This document shows positions 33,172 to 44,858 of a stretch of 64,000 bases of DNA, piece after piece; positions within the stretch are counted from its first letter, which is position 1; every line of letters begins with the position of its first letter. The notes below the pieces were generated by a model, which saw nothing but the letters and a program-made list of their open reading frames with translations, did no database searches and was not told the DNA's origin. This stretch comes from Agarophyton chilense. Its lineage: Eukaryota; Rhodophyta; Florideophyceae; Gracilariales; Gracilariaceae. The stretch lies in assembly GCA_030374765.1 (NCBI GenBank), contig JARGXX010000028.1:744001-808000 (forward strand). The letters are read 5' to 3'. A program made the translations under genes and the position numbers.

Positions 33172-33175
33172 TCGT
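33172..33175. repeat. Target-site duplication TCGT, right copy
   Basis: It matches 28034-28037. With element F and one copy removed, the integrase frame of element D reads continuously (Leu-Thr-Ala-Thr-Arg-Ala-Leu-Gln). Confidence 0.7.
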
Positions 33176-34291
33176 GTAGCTGTCAGTTTGGTGTATGCGT
33201 TCACTAGCTCCTCGGATACCAGCCTTCTTGGAGCGCCTAGAATTGCACGGGCGCATCCTTTAGCGAGCTCGAAAGAACTCATGACCTTTGATCCTGTAAA
33301 ACAATTAGAAAGGAATACAGCTCTGGATAGTAGTGTTTTGTCGCATGCACGACCGTCTTCCAGCCGAAGTTTTTCGAGTATCCGCTTAATGACTTCATGT
33401 TTCTTTCTACGATCCCTGTTTTGTTATGACGTCTTACGGGTCGCGCTTTGAATTTTATGTCCCTTCCAGATAGGAATCCAGGTATCGCCTTCGAATCCAT
33501 TTCGTACTCAGATGATAGAGCTCCTGGAGCGCCGTGTCGATTCAACCATACCGTTTCAATGATTTACAGTCATTGGTAATGCTCGCTTCTGCGTAACCTG
33601 TCCCTGCGTCCACCATGTGCATCACTGTATATTTTGTACGTCGAATGTTACAGAACATGAAATCGATTTGTATCTCAACATTGAATGCCTGATTAACGTG
33701 GTTAATAGATATCTTCTTGGAAGGTAGAGGTAGGCCATATTTTGCACAAATAGGGCAACATGAGCTGATTTTTCTTATCTCTCATTCCAACTCCTTGGAT
33801 TCGTACCCAGCTTGCTTACAAAGACGAATTCTCTCGTTGGATTTTTCATGCGTCAGCCGATGTAGCCTTTTACCCAGCGTTATTGGTCTGCTTCGCACCA
33901 TCGCTGAACTCAACAATCCACAAATTGTGAGGGTGATTGATACATGAGCTCTAAAGTCATATGCCGATGTAGACCTTAAGTATGGAGTGAGAATCCTTGA
34001 TTCTTTGTCAATCGGTCTCTTGATCGTTATCGTCGGTGGAACTGCAATAAAATTCGTCGTGCTGTATTGTTGCACGTCTAGTCCAATCTTTAGCGGTGAG
34101 TCGTCGTTAAACAGATCAATTGTGAGTTCAATTGTGTTGATATTCATGTCCTGAGTGGATAAAGTCCAGGAACAAGCAACGCCTTTTGGATTCAGACACT
34201 GATCTCCCCATCGGCGTCGATAATTTTTCTTTGGCTTTGTGGGTTCAAATCTTATGTCCAATACTTGACATAAATGCATTGCGGAGATCAT
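33172..34291 (-). pseudogene. pol: Element D protease region and integrase core
   Basis: Reading from 34291 down, a protease-like region has no clear Asp-x-Gly. The pre-integrase zinc site follows (His in KRLHRLTHEK near 33855; Cys in CCPICAK near 33755). The integrase core has Asp in IQIDFMF (near 33665) and Asp in MHMVDAG. Near 33430 the segment ARPVRRHNKTGIVERN carries the catalytic Glu. A stop at 33779-33781 and one near 33546 break it. The reading then reaches the F insertion point. Confidence 0.72.
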
Positions 34292-34361
34292 TCCACCCGA
34301 AGATATGGGACTTCTTCGTCAAGTATGGGATTCGGGTCTATTTTGTTCAGGTCCGAATCCC

Positions 34362-35534
34362 TTACTGAAAAAAATGCTTTGATGATCCGTTCGGCTTAGA
34401 CTGTCCATTAGACTTGTATGATCCGCTAGCCTTGCGCTTTTGGTCGTATTGTCCTTTTCTTGTCGCCCTTTTTTGATGATTCTTCTGAGATAATTCCCTG
34501 TTTCCATTACTATCGTCGGGGTCCTTGTCTCTCTTTGACGTATTGTTACCTTCCTTTTCCTTGATATATTTACGTTTCCTATTTCTCTTCTCAGACCTGT
34601 TATAGTTGAGGTAGGAACGGGTTGATGGGTTTGGCTTCTTACCGGCTGAAGAAAGGTCATTTATGTCGCTCTCTTCTAAACCGGCTTCTTCTAAGACTCT
34701 TATCACGTCTTGAAGCCCGATCCATGAATGGTTATTATGCTCATCAAAGGACTTGTTCTGTTGAAACATAGCTGCTTTCGTTGCAGATATGAATTCGGTA
34801 TTCATCATCTTCTCGTCGTCATTCAGTTCCCTGGACGACATACTGTTCAACGTCTTAATGACATTCTCCACGCGGTTTTTTGACAACGGAATTACTGCGG
34901 CTGTTCTAGTGACTATCGTCTTACTAAACACTACCGAATTGCTAATGATGTTGTTAAATTTTTGAGCTGAGAGGGAGGTGTTGAGAAGCAGAATGATCGC
35001 AAAGTATTGGCTTTCGCTTGAATCCTGCTCTGAATTGGTTTGGTTCAAATACGAAAGGGGTGTTCCTGCAAAGCGGTTGATAAAATCTTTGATGGATTCG
35101 GCTGACTTCCGTTTGCAGCTGTTGATTTCTTTGTACAGGCGGACAATACGCGTCAAGCGATCTACAGTGGAGTCTTTAGCGACAAGATCCACGATCTTCT
35201 TGACTACTGCCATTTGATCAAGTGATTCATCTTCAGATTGGGCGGTTAAGCGTAATTCCCCAGTGCGTACTGCTTTCTTGACTATCTCTTTCTTGCGAAA
35301 CTCTAGTGACCGTAAAAGTGTTAGACCAAGTGTCGCAGCTGCTCCTTTTGCCCTCGAATCTCCCCCGTTCGCACGAGCTTTTAGCGTTTCTGCCCAATAA
35401 AAAACGGCCTCACGCCATAGCAGTTTGTCGGTAGTCGGACGTAACTTTGGTGGGATAAGGATGTTGCTTGGGCTGAGATCTTCCCCTGGGTCCATAACTT
35501 TAAGCTGAGCTTCGGACATGTTTCTGAATTTCAT
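34362..35534 (-). CDS. gag: Element D gag
   Basis: This is an uninterrupted frame of 390 residues beginning with an ATG at 35534. The N-terminal three quarters is helical, with mixed charge, and looks like a Copia capsid. The last 100 residues are very rich in Lys, Arg, Asn and Ser, as in an RNA-binding nucleocapsid, but no CCHC knuckle is visible. It lies directly upstream of the protease and integrase pieces of D. It is the longest intact gag in the window. Confidence 0.7.
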   Translation of the reverse strand: MKFRNMSEAQLKVMDPGEDLSPSNILIPPKLRPTTDKLLWREAVFYWAETLKARANGGDSRAKGAAATLGLTLLRSLEFRKKEIVKKAVRTGELRLTAQSEDESLDQMAVVKKIVDLVAKDSTVDRLTRIVRLYKEINSCKRKSAESIKDFINRFAGTPLSYLNQTNSEQDSSESQYFAIILLLNTSLSAQKFNNIISNSVVFSKTIVTRTAAVIPLSKNRVENVIKTLNSMSSRELNDDEKMMNTEFISATKAAMFQQNKSFDEHNNHSWIGLQDVIRVLEEAGLEESDINDLSSAGKKPNPSTRSYLNYNRSEKRNRKRKYIKEKEGNNTSKRDKDPDDSNGNRELSQKNHQKRATRKGQYDQKRKASGSYKSNGQSKPNGSSKHFFQ

Positions 35535-36299
35535 ACGTGTGCAGTGGTGAAGACAATCTCAGCACAAACAATAGTCCGCACAAAAACGGTCCGCCTCTTG
35601 CTCCAGAAAGAGCTCTAAGGATATTGTGGGGGTTCTATATAGGGATACTACGCAACCATTAGGACACTTGAGGTGATGTACTAATACTAGTATTCTGTAA
35701 GTCACCGATTGAAGTTGTACGTCTCTTACAAGCTGTACGTGTTTCACAACGGTACCTTGGATGAAAGGGTTGTCTCGTCTTAACTGTTGAGAACGCATCG
35801 CTAGGCTAAATATAGACGAAGTTGAAAAAACCAGAACATGAAACAAATCATTGGCGGTCGTAGAACTAATTACGCCCGTACAACAAACGGTTGACAAACA
35901 CAAATTAGAAGACATCAAGATTTAAAATCTTTGGACGCAATGGATTTGGTTTGACCATTTGAACATATTTCACACCCGTTTTCGGAGAAATACTGTATCA
36001 ACGGAATCGATACAGTAATTTTCGGGTATCTTCAAACTCACCGCGTTCACATATGCGATCCACAACGTACTTCTGGGCATTTTCCAATGCTTTCGCTGTT
36101 GGTGCCAGACTCCTGTTAATTGGTTTAAAACGCCGTAGAGCTAACCTATGCGCATCTGGACTAGAGTCTCAGTGCCGTCAAGCGTCCGCTCATCAAATTG
36201 CTGTCCTACTTTCCATGGGGGCAGTGAACTAAATCTTCGCTGACCCTTTTCAGCTAAACATCTGTGGTGCTTTCCAGGTTTGATAGATGTATACTTCTT
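35535..36299. other. Probable 5' LTR/leader of element D; no host gene
   Basis: On the reverse strand a TATA-like CCTATATAG lies at 35635-35643, about 100 bp before the gag ATG. That would fit a promoter in the 5' LTR of D. The LTR ends cannot be set because the 3' LTR is absent. The right part is probably the tail of Gypsy element G. Confidence 0.35.
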
Positions 36300-36929
36300 T
36301 TAACTTCTTTGTTCTATTCTTTGATGCACTTTTTTCTGTTTATGCGATTCTGATCGTTGTTTTGTGGAACCATCGGCGCTACGAAGCTGCGGTTCATCAC
36401 AGATAAATTTTGTAGTACTACGCAGACAAGAACTGGTTTTGCGAGATGGTAGCGGCTGACCAGTTCCAACGGCTGCGTTCGAGTCTGTCTCGACTTCTGA
36501 TGCCTGCAACATCGGTTTTACAGTCATCTGTCTCTCCCCAGTGGGGTCATTCCTTCCGCTCTTGGGCGTCCAAGCCTAATTTTCTTTGACCGCCGGTGTT
36601 CCTGACGAAGGTTCTTGCATCACAAGAGGATAGAAAACCTCTTATTCTACCTCCTGTATGTGAGATATGAGAGCAGATATCAACGGGACGCCCAGTGGCA
36701 CTGCACCTGTCGATTCAACGGCGCGTTTTCGCATGCACTCGTCTCCAATTCTTCGGGGCTAAAGTATATGATGTCTTTCCCACTTTGGAGGTTCTATTTC
36801 GGTTTTTACGGGTGTGCACGTGCCCAAAGTCAATTCCCAATGCTTCAGAAGCTGTCCGGGATTGGTGTACACAACCGCCAGCAGCAGAAAACCAAAAGCT
36901 TTCTTCTCCGCTTGAGTCACTGGTGGCGT

Positions 36930-38067
36930 TTACCTTTTCTCAGGATCATTTGAGCTATTCCTCTCCTGATCCGCCGCATTTACTCTATGAATTCCACCAG
37001 ATACCTGTACTTCTTCTCTCGTTTTAGGTGCAACTTTAACGCGATAGCGCTGTAGACGTTCTATGTTTTTACCTGTCTTAATGAATACGGTGTCATCATT
37101 AAAATCCACTAGCTTGTATGGGCCAACGGCTATCGACAATAACTCATGACGAGATTCTTTCTACTTGTCAGGTCTTTTGACGTGCATGAAAAACTGACCT
37201 CCTACTCGAATTGCCAAATTCCCTTTTCGCATTCTAGCGTTTTAGTTTTGCTTATAGCGAGCCTGCTTTTTAAATAGCTCTTTCGCGGCTTCTTCCGCTC
37301 TTTCCTTCAAGTCATTCCTCCATTTCAGATGATAATTACTTGGCGCCAGCGTGTTTAATCTTGTCTCTTCGTCGATAACAACCGGTAAAGCCAGAGGGAT
37401 ACGTGAGAGCACGAGTTAAAGCTGTGCTGTCTTTGTAGATGTACCAACTATTGTATTGTACGCGTAGCATACAGCATCTGGAAACAAGTATTATTCTTTC
37501 GGGTGATCAGCGATGTAGTCTCGTAGTGCGGATACTAGTGTGGGGTTGAAACGATCCGCTTTACAGTTGCATTGCACACGGTAGGTTATGATAAACACGT
37601 TTTGAATGCTCATTCTGCGGCAAATATTCTGAAAGAACTTCGCAACAAATTGCTTTCCATTATCTGATAAATGTAATTTTGGCGATAAAAGTCTGTGTGA
37701 CTATGGCTGCGGTGATCTCCTTCAGTGGCACAGTCCGCAATAGCTTCCAGAAGCTGTCGGTGATTACCTATAGATAGCGATAGCCTCGCCTTGACCGAAT
37801 CAATTCCCATAAAATATCATTATTAACATATGTTAGAGGCACTTCCGCCTAAAATAATATCATCGGTTTTCAATTCTTGTACAGCTTTACGCGATTTTTA
37901 GCACATGTTGTACACAACTTTACTTTGGCATAGCATTTGATTGCCAAGATAAGCCAGTATACATTTCTTCTTAGAGTCATGAACGACTTAGTTCCTCTTG
38001 GTTGACGAGACAGTCTGTTGTAGTACGCCAGATGGAACAGTTGACTTTTCAAGACGTACGAAATCAC
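36930..38067 (-). pseudogene. pol: Element G integrase
   Basis: The zinc-binding N-terminus lies at about 37870-38067 (His at FHLAYYN, a Tyr-Trp pair, and CTTCAK with two Cys). The C-terminal part at about 36930-37400 contains NYHLKWRNDLKE and GPYKLVDFNDD, as in the Gypsy integrase end. The catalytic core in between is too decayed to place the Asp and Glu residues. Confidence 0.65.
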
Positions 38068-38259
38068 GATCTGATCATGCTTATCGACATGTCTTAACAG
38101 TATTTATTCGTGATTCGATTGAAAAAGGGAAATATCCCCCAGTTACAACGAGAGAATATCGATGCACAAAACGTACCATTGTGTTGCTCATTGAGGAGCT
38201 CAGAGCACGAGATTTGCTTGAGTTGATCTGAAGGGTCTGTATCTGGCCAGACAAGAAAG

Positions 38260-39620
38260 GGGTCTGCATCCAAATAATCACCAATCGCCTGTTTTTTTTT
38301 CTTCAGAGATTGTGAATTGAGGTCTACGAATAAGCAAGATATCTCGATATCTATTTCTTCTTTGATTTCGCCCAATATCTTGTGTCGCGATGGCGTGTTG
38401 GGTTGGACATTGGGAAATTCATTCTTGTAATTCACTTCAAAATGGAATTCAGAAAGGTGTGAGCGCTATCGTGTGAGACGGCTGGAGGGGTCTTTGATTG
38501 ACAATAACCATCGTAGAGAATACTGATTCGTGTTGCTGGTAAACTTTTCTACTTGGAGACACGGATTCAAAGCGGTTAGAGCCTAAAAGACGGCAAAACA
38601 TTTCTTTTCTGAAACTGAGTACTTCCTCTCAGCTGTGCTCAGCGGTTTTGACTAGTAAGCAATGGGCCTCCGTTCACGATCAGGGTGTGTTTGGAAACGA
38701 GCACATCATACTTGATACTGGCTAGAGTCGGTATCCACCGAATATGATAGGTTGGGGACAAGAAACGCCAAAAACTGAGCTGTAATAGGTTTGGTTTTCA
38801 GCTTGTTAAACGCTTCCCATTCAGCCATTCTGGACTGTCCCGTCCGTAACGGCTGTTCTACACGCAACTTCGCGTTGAGCGCTGCCGCTATATGGGAGGA
38901 TCATGGCACAAACCATCTCTAGACGTTGCATAAGCCGAGGAAGAACGTAATTGTTTCTGTGTCGACGGAGGTTGAACCTCTCGAAGAGCCGCTCTTTGTG
39001 CTTCCTGAATAGCGAGCTTTCCCGGCTTGATCAGTTTTCCTAAGTACGTGACGGTGTCATCGAACCGTTTCCACATCTTCAACTTCCAGGTCGTACTTGC
39101 GGTTTGCAGTGCTATGAGAATCCTATTGCCATTCCGTAAATGGATTTCCATATGTTGGGAAAAGATGATCAAATTGTTTAAATACAGTAAAGAAGTCTTC
39201 CATTTCTACTTTTTTAAGGAATATGTCCAGAATAAGATGGGAAGTAGCTGGTTCATTCGTTAAACCAAATGGCATCCTCTTGAAACGGGTAGAGACCGGC
39301 GTGACACGCAAAGGCAGTCTTATTTTATTCTTCTTTCACTACATGAACCTGCAAAATAGCCATAGTTGGCGTCCAACATGGTGCTCAAGTTTGTTTCTCC
39401 GAATATGTCAGTACATTAGTATATTTGGGGCAATGGATATGTATCCGGACCTGCGACTACGTTCGGCTTTCGATAATCGATATGTCATCTGGAAAAATCA
39501 TCAGGTTTTGAAACCAAAACTACTGGTAAGACCAAAGCAGATTGAGCTGCTTCTATGACTTCCTCTCCCAGCATCTTGCTGACGACTTCTTCCTCGATCT
39601 GACGAGTACGAGGCCCCGCT
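38260..39620 (-). pseudogene. pol: Element G reverse transcriptase and RNase H
   Basis: Readable blocks, from right to left, are an entry block with VVLVSKPDD, HIDYRKPN, NLSTMLDANYGYF, RMPFGLTNEPATS and YLGKLIKPGKL. The active-site box at about 39173-39184 reads YLNN where YLDD is expected, so both catalytic Asp are Asn. RNase H remnants lie below 38900. No product is possible. Confidence 0.75.
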
Positions 39621-40362
39621 TTGTAGGGTGGTTGTAAGATGGTTCGAAACCCTGGAAGTAGATCAATATGATGTTCCGTAGCAGAGATCTTGTCTGACTT
39701 CCTACCTCACATGGAGGCATACTTTTTCAGCATTGAACTGATATCCGTTTTATAGAGTTTTCACAGAAGTGCCAAATCTAGATCATCAAACAGGCTCTCT
39801 GGATCCTTCGCAGCTTGCCATCGATCGTCGAATGCATTTGGAAGTTCTTCATCTGTTCACCGACAGGGGGTTGTTCTTAATATTTCTGCAACAGAACTAT
39901 GAGTCGAGGCCATCATCATGGGATGATTCAAAGCTGTTTCCACAACCTGACTCCTCTTTATCTGATAATGTTTATTGGAAAAGTTACTCAACAATATTCA
40001 AAAGGTTCTACAATGTTTAATATGAACAATAACGTTAGCCACTAGCAATCCACGAAATCCGTTCATACGAGTATTCCGTTGAATTTTCACAAGTCCTTGT
40101 GGCTCTGTTCTTACTTGAACCCGTGCTTGGGTGTGAGCCTTCAGCATTGCAGTTTTCGCAATTCGAAGCTTGGGTGAGACAGCTTCTTGGGATTTCCCTT
40201 GCTCCATAGATAGGGGAAAAAGAGTTGCTCCATCCCAACGAGTTGGCCGCTTGCGATCAATTCGGATCGTGAACCCATTATCTAGTTCCACTAATTCCGT
40301 CGCCAGCGAATTGCTTCAAAAAACCTGTCGCAGTAGTTACATACCTGCATCACTTGCAAAGC

Positions 40363-40647
40363 TTACTTCTTACAGATGATGAAGTCCACTAGAATTAAGG
40401 AGCGTCCTAATCGCACTAAGAGTCGAACTGTTCCCAGTGTCTTCTGAACATTCTTGTTTGCATCGCGTATTTCTGGTAACGAACCGTATCGATTAAGTTC
40501 TAAGTTACCAAGGAAAAGCTCCGAATCCTGTATAGAGTTAAGACCAGCACCTGTATCTATAATATTTATTCGACGAGTGACCCGATTCCTGTCAGAGCCA
40601 ATTTCGGCATAGACCTCTACTTTCTTCTCGATATTACCATGAAACAT
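40363..40647 (-). pseudogene. pol: Element G aspartic protease
   Basis: This is a frame of about 94 codons with INIIDTGAGLNSI near 40560, the retropepsin Asp-Thr-Gly active site in its standard form, followed by an LG...GTVRL pattern. It lies upstream of the reverse transcriptase of element G, as expected. Confidence 0.65.
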
Positions 40648-40650
40648 TTT

Positions 40651-42677
40651 CCCGTTTTAACGGACAACTGTAAGCTTTTCAGAGACGGTATAACTCACAA
40701 TTAAAAACTAATCGCTTTCTGATAAGCGCATCACTTTCATACGGCGGAAATTTGGGAGGTTTCAAGAAAGAATTGGGCTTTCAAGTGGAGGATCAAGGAA
40801 TCGAGGTCACCCTGGTTGGCACTATAGGATCGACTAATGTCGGTCCTATAGGGGCTCCCTTATTTAGCGTTCCAACAGCGCCAGCTTCTTTGTCTCAACG
40901 GCGTCTGTTTCTACCAGGGTTCCGTGGTGTAACAATTCAAAACTCTAAAAAACAGGCGGGCTCTACGGCGCATTGGTGTCTGAGAAAACTTACCTTGGAT
41001 TGGCGATGCGTGCGAGCCGGTACGCAGGTTTTTTCTTCTTCTGAAAGAGCTTCTTATTTTTACATGATACGACCCAGATCCTTTGCAGGAAGCGTGCATT
41101 CTGTACTCAAATGGGGTTTTCCGGAATATGAATAGCATATCAAACTTTCACGACGGGGGATCAGCATAGGTTCTGAACGGTAGGTCGTGCGATTAACCAC
41201 CGATCCGGGTTTCCGGTTCTTAAATCGTACCTATGGATACACCGCGTACAGGAGATACGCAAAGCGACGGCCCTTCTTATCCATAAGGGCATCTTCGTTT
41301 TAAAACTCCGAGAGTGATAATTCTACTGTGGATAAGAATGAGTCCGTATAATCCACTAAATGAACGGCTTTCTCATGGAAATCACTCCGTCGGGGTGCCC
41401 ACGACGAATCTCGTGAGTCTAATTGAGATTCCAGATCTAGCAGTTTTGTGCGCGGATTGGCTCCTGAGAAGTTCTTTTCTTTTCCCAGAAAGGTACCGAA
41501 AGCCGTTGAGCGGCGGAGATTATCAGGCGCGTTTGCCGCGTTTATTTCGATTGAGCAAAATGAACTAATTCCAAAAATTAGTTCTCTTCCATGCATACTG
41601 CTGTATCAAGCTGCTAATGACTTCATACTAGAGTACAACCTACAAATGTACAAGGTAGTCTTCTCCTCCGCCGAGTAGAGATTTCCACAACAGAATGAAG
41701 CTTTGGTACGTCTTTGCTCCCGGAATGCTAGTTTAGTGTGCTGCAAGCTATGTTGGAGGGCCAACTCCTGAAAAATTGAGTGGAATTGCAGTTCGCGCCA
41801 GTTCACACCAGTTGCACTGTAAATAATTCAATTTTTTGGAAATATTGTTTCTGCTCCTCCCTAGAACCCACCATGCTAGTCACATTTCGATGCTAGTTCA
41901 ATTTTTTCTTCTGTTTCTCTCTAGTTTCACATTCACAAACGTCACCAGCAACACCAGTCAGCAACCAATTTGGTCAAAACACATTTATTTCATCAACTGC
42001 CATCCGCCACATCGGAATCCAGAATTCAGTTGGGATCCAGCCATTGCCTCTCCGGAAACAACATTGTATGAAACTCTCGGGGTAGACTCCCTTTCCATTC
42101 TCTCCGATTGCCTCGGTTCACGCAGTCCTCTCTACCTTCGCAATCAATCTTCTCATCCCCCAAACGCCCCATCGCCCCAACCTCCTCCTCATTCCCCACA
42201 GCACTCTCCGATTCCCTCTCCCGCTTCCGTTCACTAGCAATCTTCCTTCTCACTCTCTGTCTCGAATCTACCGCAGTTATCACCCTTTTCTTCCCCACCC
42301 TTCGTTCATTCCCCCCATCCCCCTTTGGCCCTTCGACCGGTCGTAAACAAGACTCTTTCCAAATCTCCTCTTACTCTTTTCTCCCCATTTCACCTCCCTT
42401 GTCCCTCTGCAGTCCCTTCAAAGCCCTTTCCAGCTTCAAAGCACGACCCTTCCAACTGACACTTTCTCTCCCTGACCTCCTTGGTCTCCTTCATCAGATG
42501 CTGCTCCCGTTTCTGTCCTCGCCCCCTCCCTCCTTTCAACTATCACATAACGCGTTCTTCCAGCTGGGTATCACGTTCTTTCATCGCCCTCATCTCCCTC
42601 ACAAGACGCTCTACCGTGTCCAGCGGCCCAGGACACCCATTCTCCCTTCCTCTCAGCTGATGCAGTGCCTCAGTGAC
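40651..42677. other. No recognised gene; pyrimidine-rich tract
   Basis: A reverse-strand frame at 41300-41596 may be gag or a host exon, but I recognise nothing in it. Between about 42100 and 42560 the plus strand is strongly T/C-rich. The long plus-strand frame through it is a composition artefact. The tract is the 3' flank of the two-exon gene that ends at 42678. Confidence 0.4.
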
Positions 42678-43340
42678 TCATTCGGCGTGATGGTACAGAC
42701 TGGAGTGCGTCTTGTGAAACAGGGGTTGCAACAGGACTTCGTTCAAAGACGTTAGGGTGTGCGCCATGTCCGGATCGGCAGCAACATCAATCTGCACGTT
42801 GCAGATCTGCAACAAAAGAATGGCAGATATTGCATCATCTCATCTCCCTAAACCTACCAGCATGTTGATGAGCTGGAGCTTTTGCGATACAAACCGAGGA
42901 AACGGTCCCGCATCGACAAAGAAGTAATTGTTGAACACGTCTCGGTCGCTAGCTCCTCGTCCGTTTGGCGCCAGTTGAAATAGCTTGTTTCCAGTATTGC
43001 ACTTGCCGAGCGTCGCCGATGACACCTCGCGAGGGAGTTCCATGAGATGCTTTTCGAACTCCATGAAGCGTTGGTTGAAGACCTCGTTGTTCATGGGCGA
43101 CATATAATCCCAAACATCGGCGACGATCATTTTTTCCCGTTTTAATACGGCAACAGTTGCTAGTAGGCCGCCGGGAGTCGCTTGCTTAGTTTCCGGCTCG
43201 GTCGCTGAGGGAGGAAGCTGTGCAGAATTGGCTGTGGCGTGGAACAACTGCAACATCGCGCCCACGACGGTGGAGATTTGATTCCACAGGAAGACGGCCA
43301 GCAGGGACTTGAGTTGCCAATCAGAGTTCTGCTCAAGCAA
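42678..43340 (-). CDS. Unknown protein, two exons with a 51-nt intron (5' end not found)
   Basis: Exon 1 (43340 down to 42858) is open for 161 codons. It ends at a GTAGGT donor, and the intron (42857-42807) ends TTTTGTTGCAG. Exon 2 (42806-42678) adds 42 codons before TGA, in phase 0. Without splicing, the frame stops a few codons into the intron. The protein is mixed helical, with Phe/Leu-rich segments and a conserved-looking stretch VWDYMSP...MEFEKHL. I do not recognise the family. The first codon is not a convincing ATG, and further 5' exons may have been lost or may overlap the adjacent subtilase relic. The coding look and splice signals make a real or recently real gene likely. Confidence 0.55.
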
Positions 43341-43374
43341 AGGAGTTCAGTATCTCACACCAAATGGATGTAGA

Positions 43375-44376
43375 CATGTGATACTCTTTGACCACTTAAA
43401 GATGATCAAGGCCAAATGCGGAAGCAAGGCTTTTAGAATGGTTCGACGAAGCCGACGATTTATTTCTGTTCATCAAGACTACATGATCCGACTAGCAACT
43501 CCATTGCACACTGAAGCCAAGAAAGATGGCAATTATTTATCAAACGAAATGCCTCCAGCGCGACAGAGATCATTAGAAAGGATTTCACCACTGTCGTTCA
43601 ATGAAACCCGCACAGGGGCAATTGCATGGGATTGAAGCTCAGTGGATTTGAGTGCGCAACATATTTCCCGAAAGTGTTTCACCAAAGACGGCTTGGGTGT
43701 GACTGTAAAAGTCATCAATACTGGTTGCAGAAGCAGTCATGAGCAGCTGTGGGATTGAGTGCAGACACTGGTGGCCCCTGGCAGCGAATACAGGTCCGGG
43801 GAACACAATCATGGTTGTGCAACTCATATACCCGCCTAATTCGGTGGACGAGACTTTGAGGTAGCACCAAGGGTGAAACTAGTGCGCATTAAAGCATTGT
43901 CGAAACGAAACGGGGGCAGCGCGCACGAAGTGGTTGCCGGAGTGCATCTAGCAATCAAAATGCACAAAGGGCAAGACGGACCCGGAATCATATCCATCTC
44001 GTTGGGTGGGCATACCATTCGAAGATACACGGTGTAAGATGCGGCTGCAAACACAGCTTCAAGGGCAGTATTGAGCTCCGTAGTCGCTGCTGGGTATTCT
44101 GGAAGTAATGCGTGCTCATTCACACCAGGTAGAGCTCGGAGAGCGATCACTGTCGCAGCAGTGGATGGAGAAGGACGAATAGCCTCGTTCTCCAACTCTG
44201 GGACATGTGTCGGAGTTGATCCTCCTGGAGTGAGAGTGTCGAGCGCAGTTTCTGACGAAGATGATTCGTACGCTGTGCGCTGTGGAACTTTGACGGCCGC
44301 CCAATTTGTTTCCGGCCTTATTGAATTTTTGGTTGGTGATCGAGTCAAGACACAGGTCAGTGCTCTGAGAATGTGA
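43375..44376 (+). pseudogene. Subtilisin-like serine protease (S8, proteinase K type), pseudogene
   Basis: One plus-strand frame covers the inhibitor-like propeptide end (ISVHQDYMIRL, near 43470) and most of the catalytic domain, with no frameshift. Four in-frame stops lie at 43633, 43756, 43837 and 44035. The three catalytic residues are all replaced: Asp by Asn (codon 43717-43719, in VINTG), His by Cys (43816-43818, in HGCATH) and Ser by Leu (44290-44292, in CGTLTAA). Structural blocks remain: SISLGG, VVAAGYSGSNAC, ITVAAVD, ASFSNSGTCV and DPPGV. The family normally includes secreted or vacuolar endoproteases. This copy can make no enzyme. Its 5' end touches the minus-strand two-exon gene. 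Confidence 0.88.
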
Positions 44377-44858
44377 CTGAAAGATGGCGGAAACGATCAA
44401 GAAAGCATCTCAGTCATTTAAGCAAAGATCTTCTGCGAGTGGCGCCAACGGTCGAGGCAAAGGTGAACGGGTATTACAACAGAATGAGTTTGCGCTTGTT
44501 TGCCACTGAAACGTATACTAAACTTCAATACCCTCTTGAACAGACAATGAAGTTTGGACACGCGTTTCCATTGAACATGGTGGGGTTCAAAAATGCTAAC
44601 ATTCGCTCTTATTCTTCCGTATTATACTCAAGAGTACAATTGCAGCCGGACGGTGTTCGAACTTCTTTTCCTTCCTTTCAAAGAGAAAAGCCACAACATT
44701 GTGTATGTTTTTTTGATCCTCCAAATGTGGATATGACACAAATTCAGCAGTCCCTCACTCTTGTTAATAGCCAACAAAATCTAAACATTAGTCGCAGGGA
44801 AGTGGTTTATGACAGATTCAAAGAGAGAGAGCTGACGGATTGGCTGGAAGCCACATAG
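44373..44858 (+). CDS. Hypothetical protein
   Basis: This is an open frame of 161 codons that starts within four bases of the end of the subtilase relic. Its composition looks like protein (basic N-terminus, mixed middle, acidic C-terminus), but I recognise no domain or signal. The first ATG is not well supported. It may be a chance frame or an exon. Confidence 0.25.
   Translation: MTERWRKRSRKHLSHLSKDLLRVAPTVEAKVNGYYNRMSLRLFATETYTKLQYPLEQTMKFGHAFPLNMVGFKNANIRSYSSVLYSRVQLQPDGVRTSFPSFQREKPQHCVCFFDPPNVDMTQIQQSLTLVNSQQNLNISRREVVYDRFKERELTDWLEAT

Larger units (their letters stand above)
33172..35534 (-). mobile_element. Copia element D, proximal part (gag to integrase)
   Basis: This is the minus-strand Copia element into which F inserted. 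Gag is open. Protease, zinc site and integrase core follow with a few stops. The integrase is interrupted by F at 33171 and resumes at 28038. The 5' LTR probably lies just right of 35534. Reverse transcriptase and 3' LTR were lost at the junction with Gypsy element B near 27480. Confidence 0.82.
36300..40650 (-). mobile_element. Gypsy retrotransposon G, decayed
   Basis: Protease, reverse transcriptase, RNase H and integrase fragments follow in Gypsy order on the minus strand. Stops and frame changes are dense. LTRs were not recognised. The region below 36930 is a weakly coding tail that may belong to the pol 3' end. The gag should lie right of 40650 but is not recognisable. Confidence 0.75.

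Noticed and set aside
42108-42755. Plus-strand open frame of 215 codons rich in Ser, Pro and Leu
   Set aside because: It results from a T/C-rich tract with few stop codons and runs opposite exon 2 of the two-exon gene.
43836-44348. Reverse-strand open frame of 170 codons
   Set aside because: It is antisense to the subtilase relic, whose forward frame matches the family over its whole length. The reverse frame has no domain.
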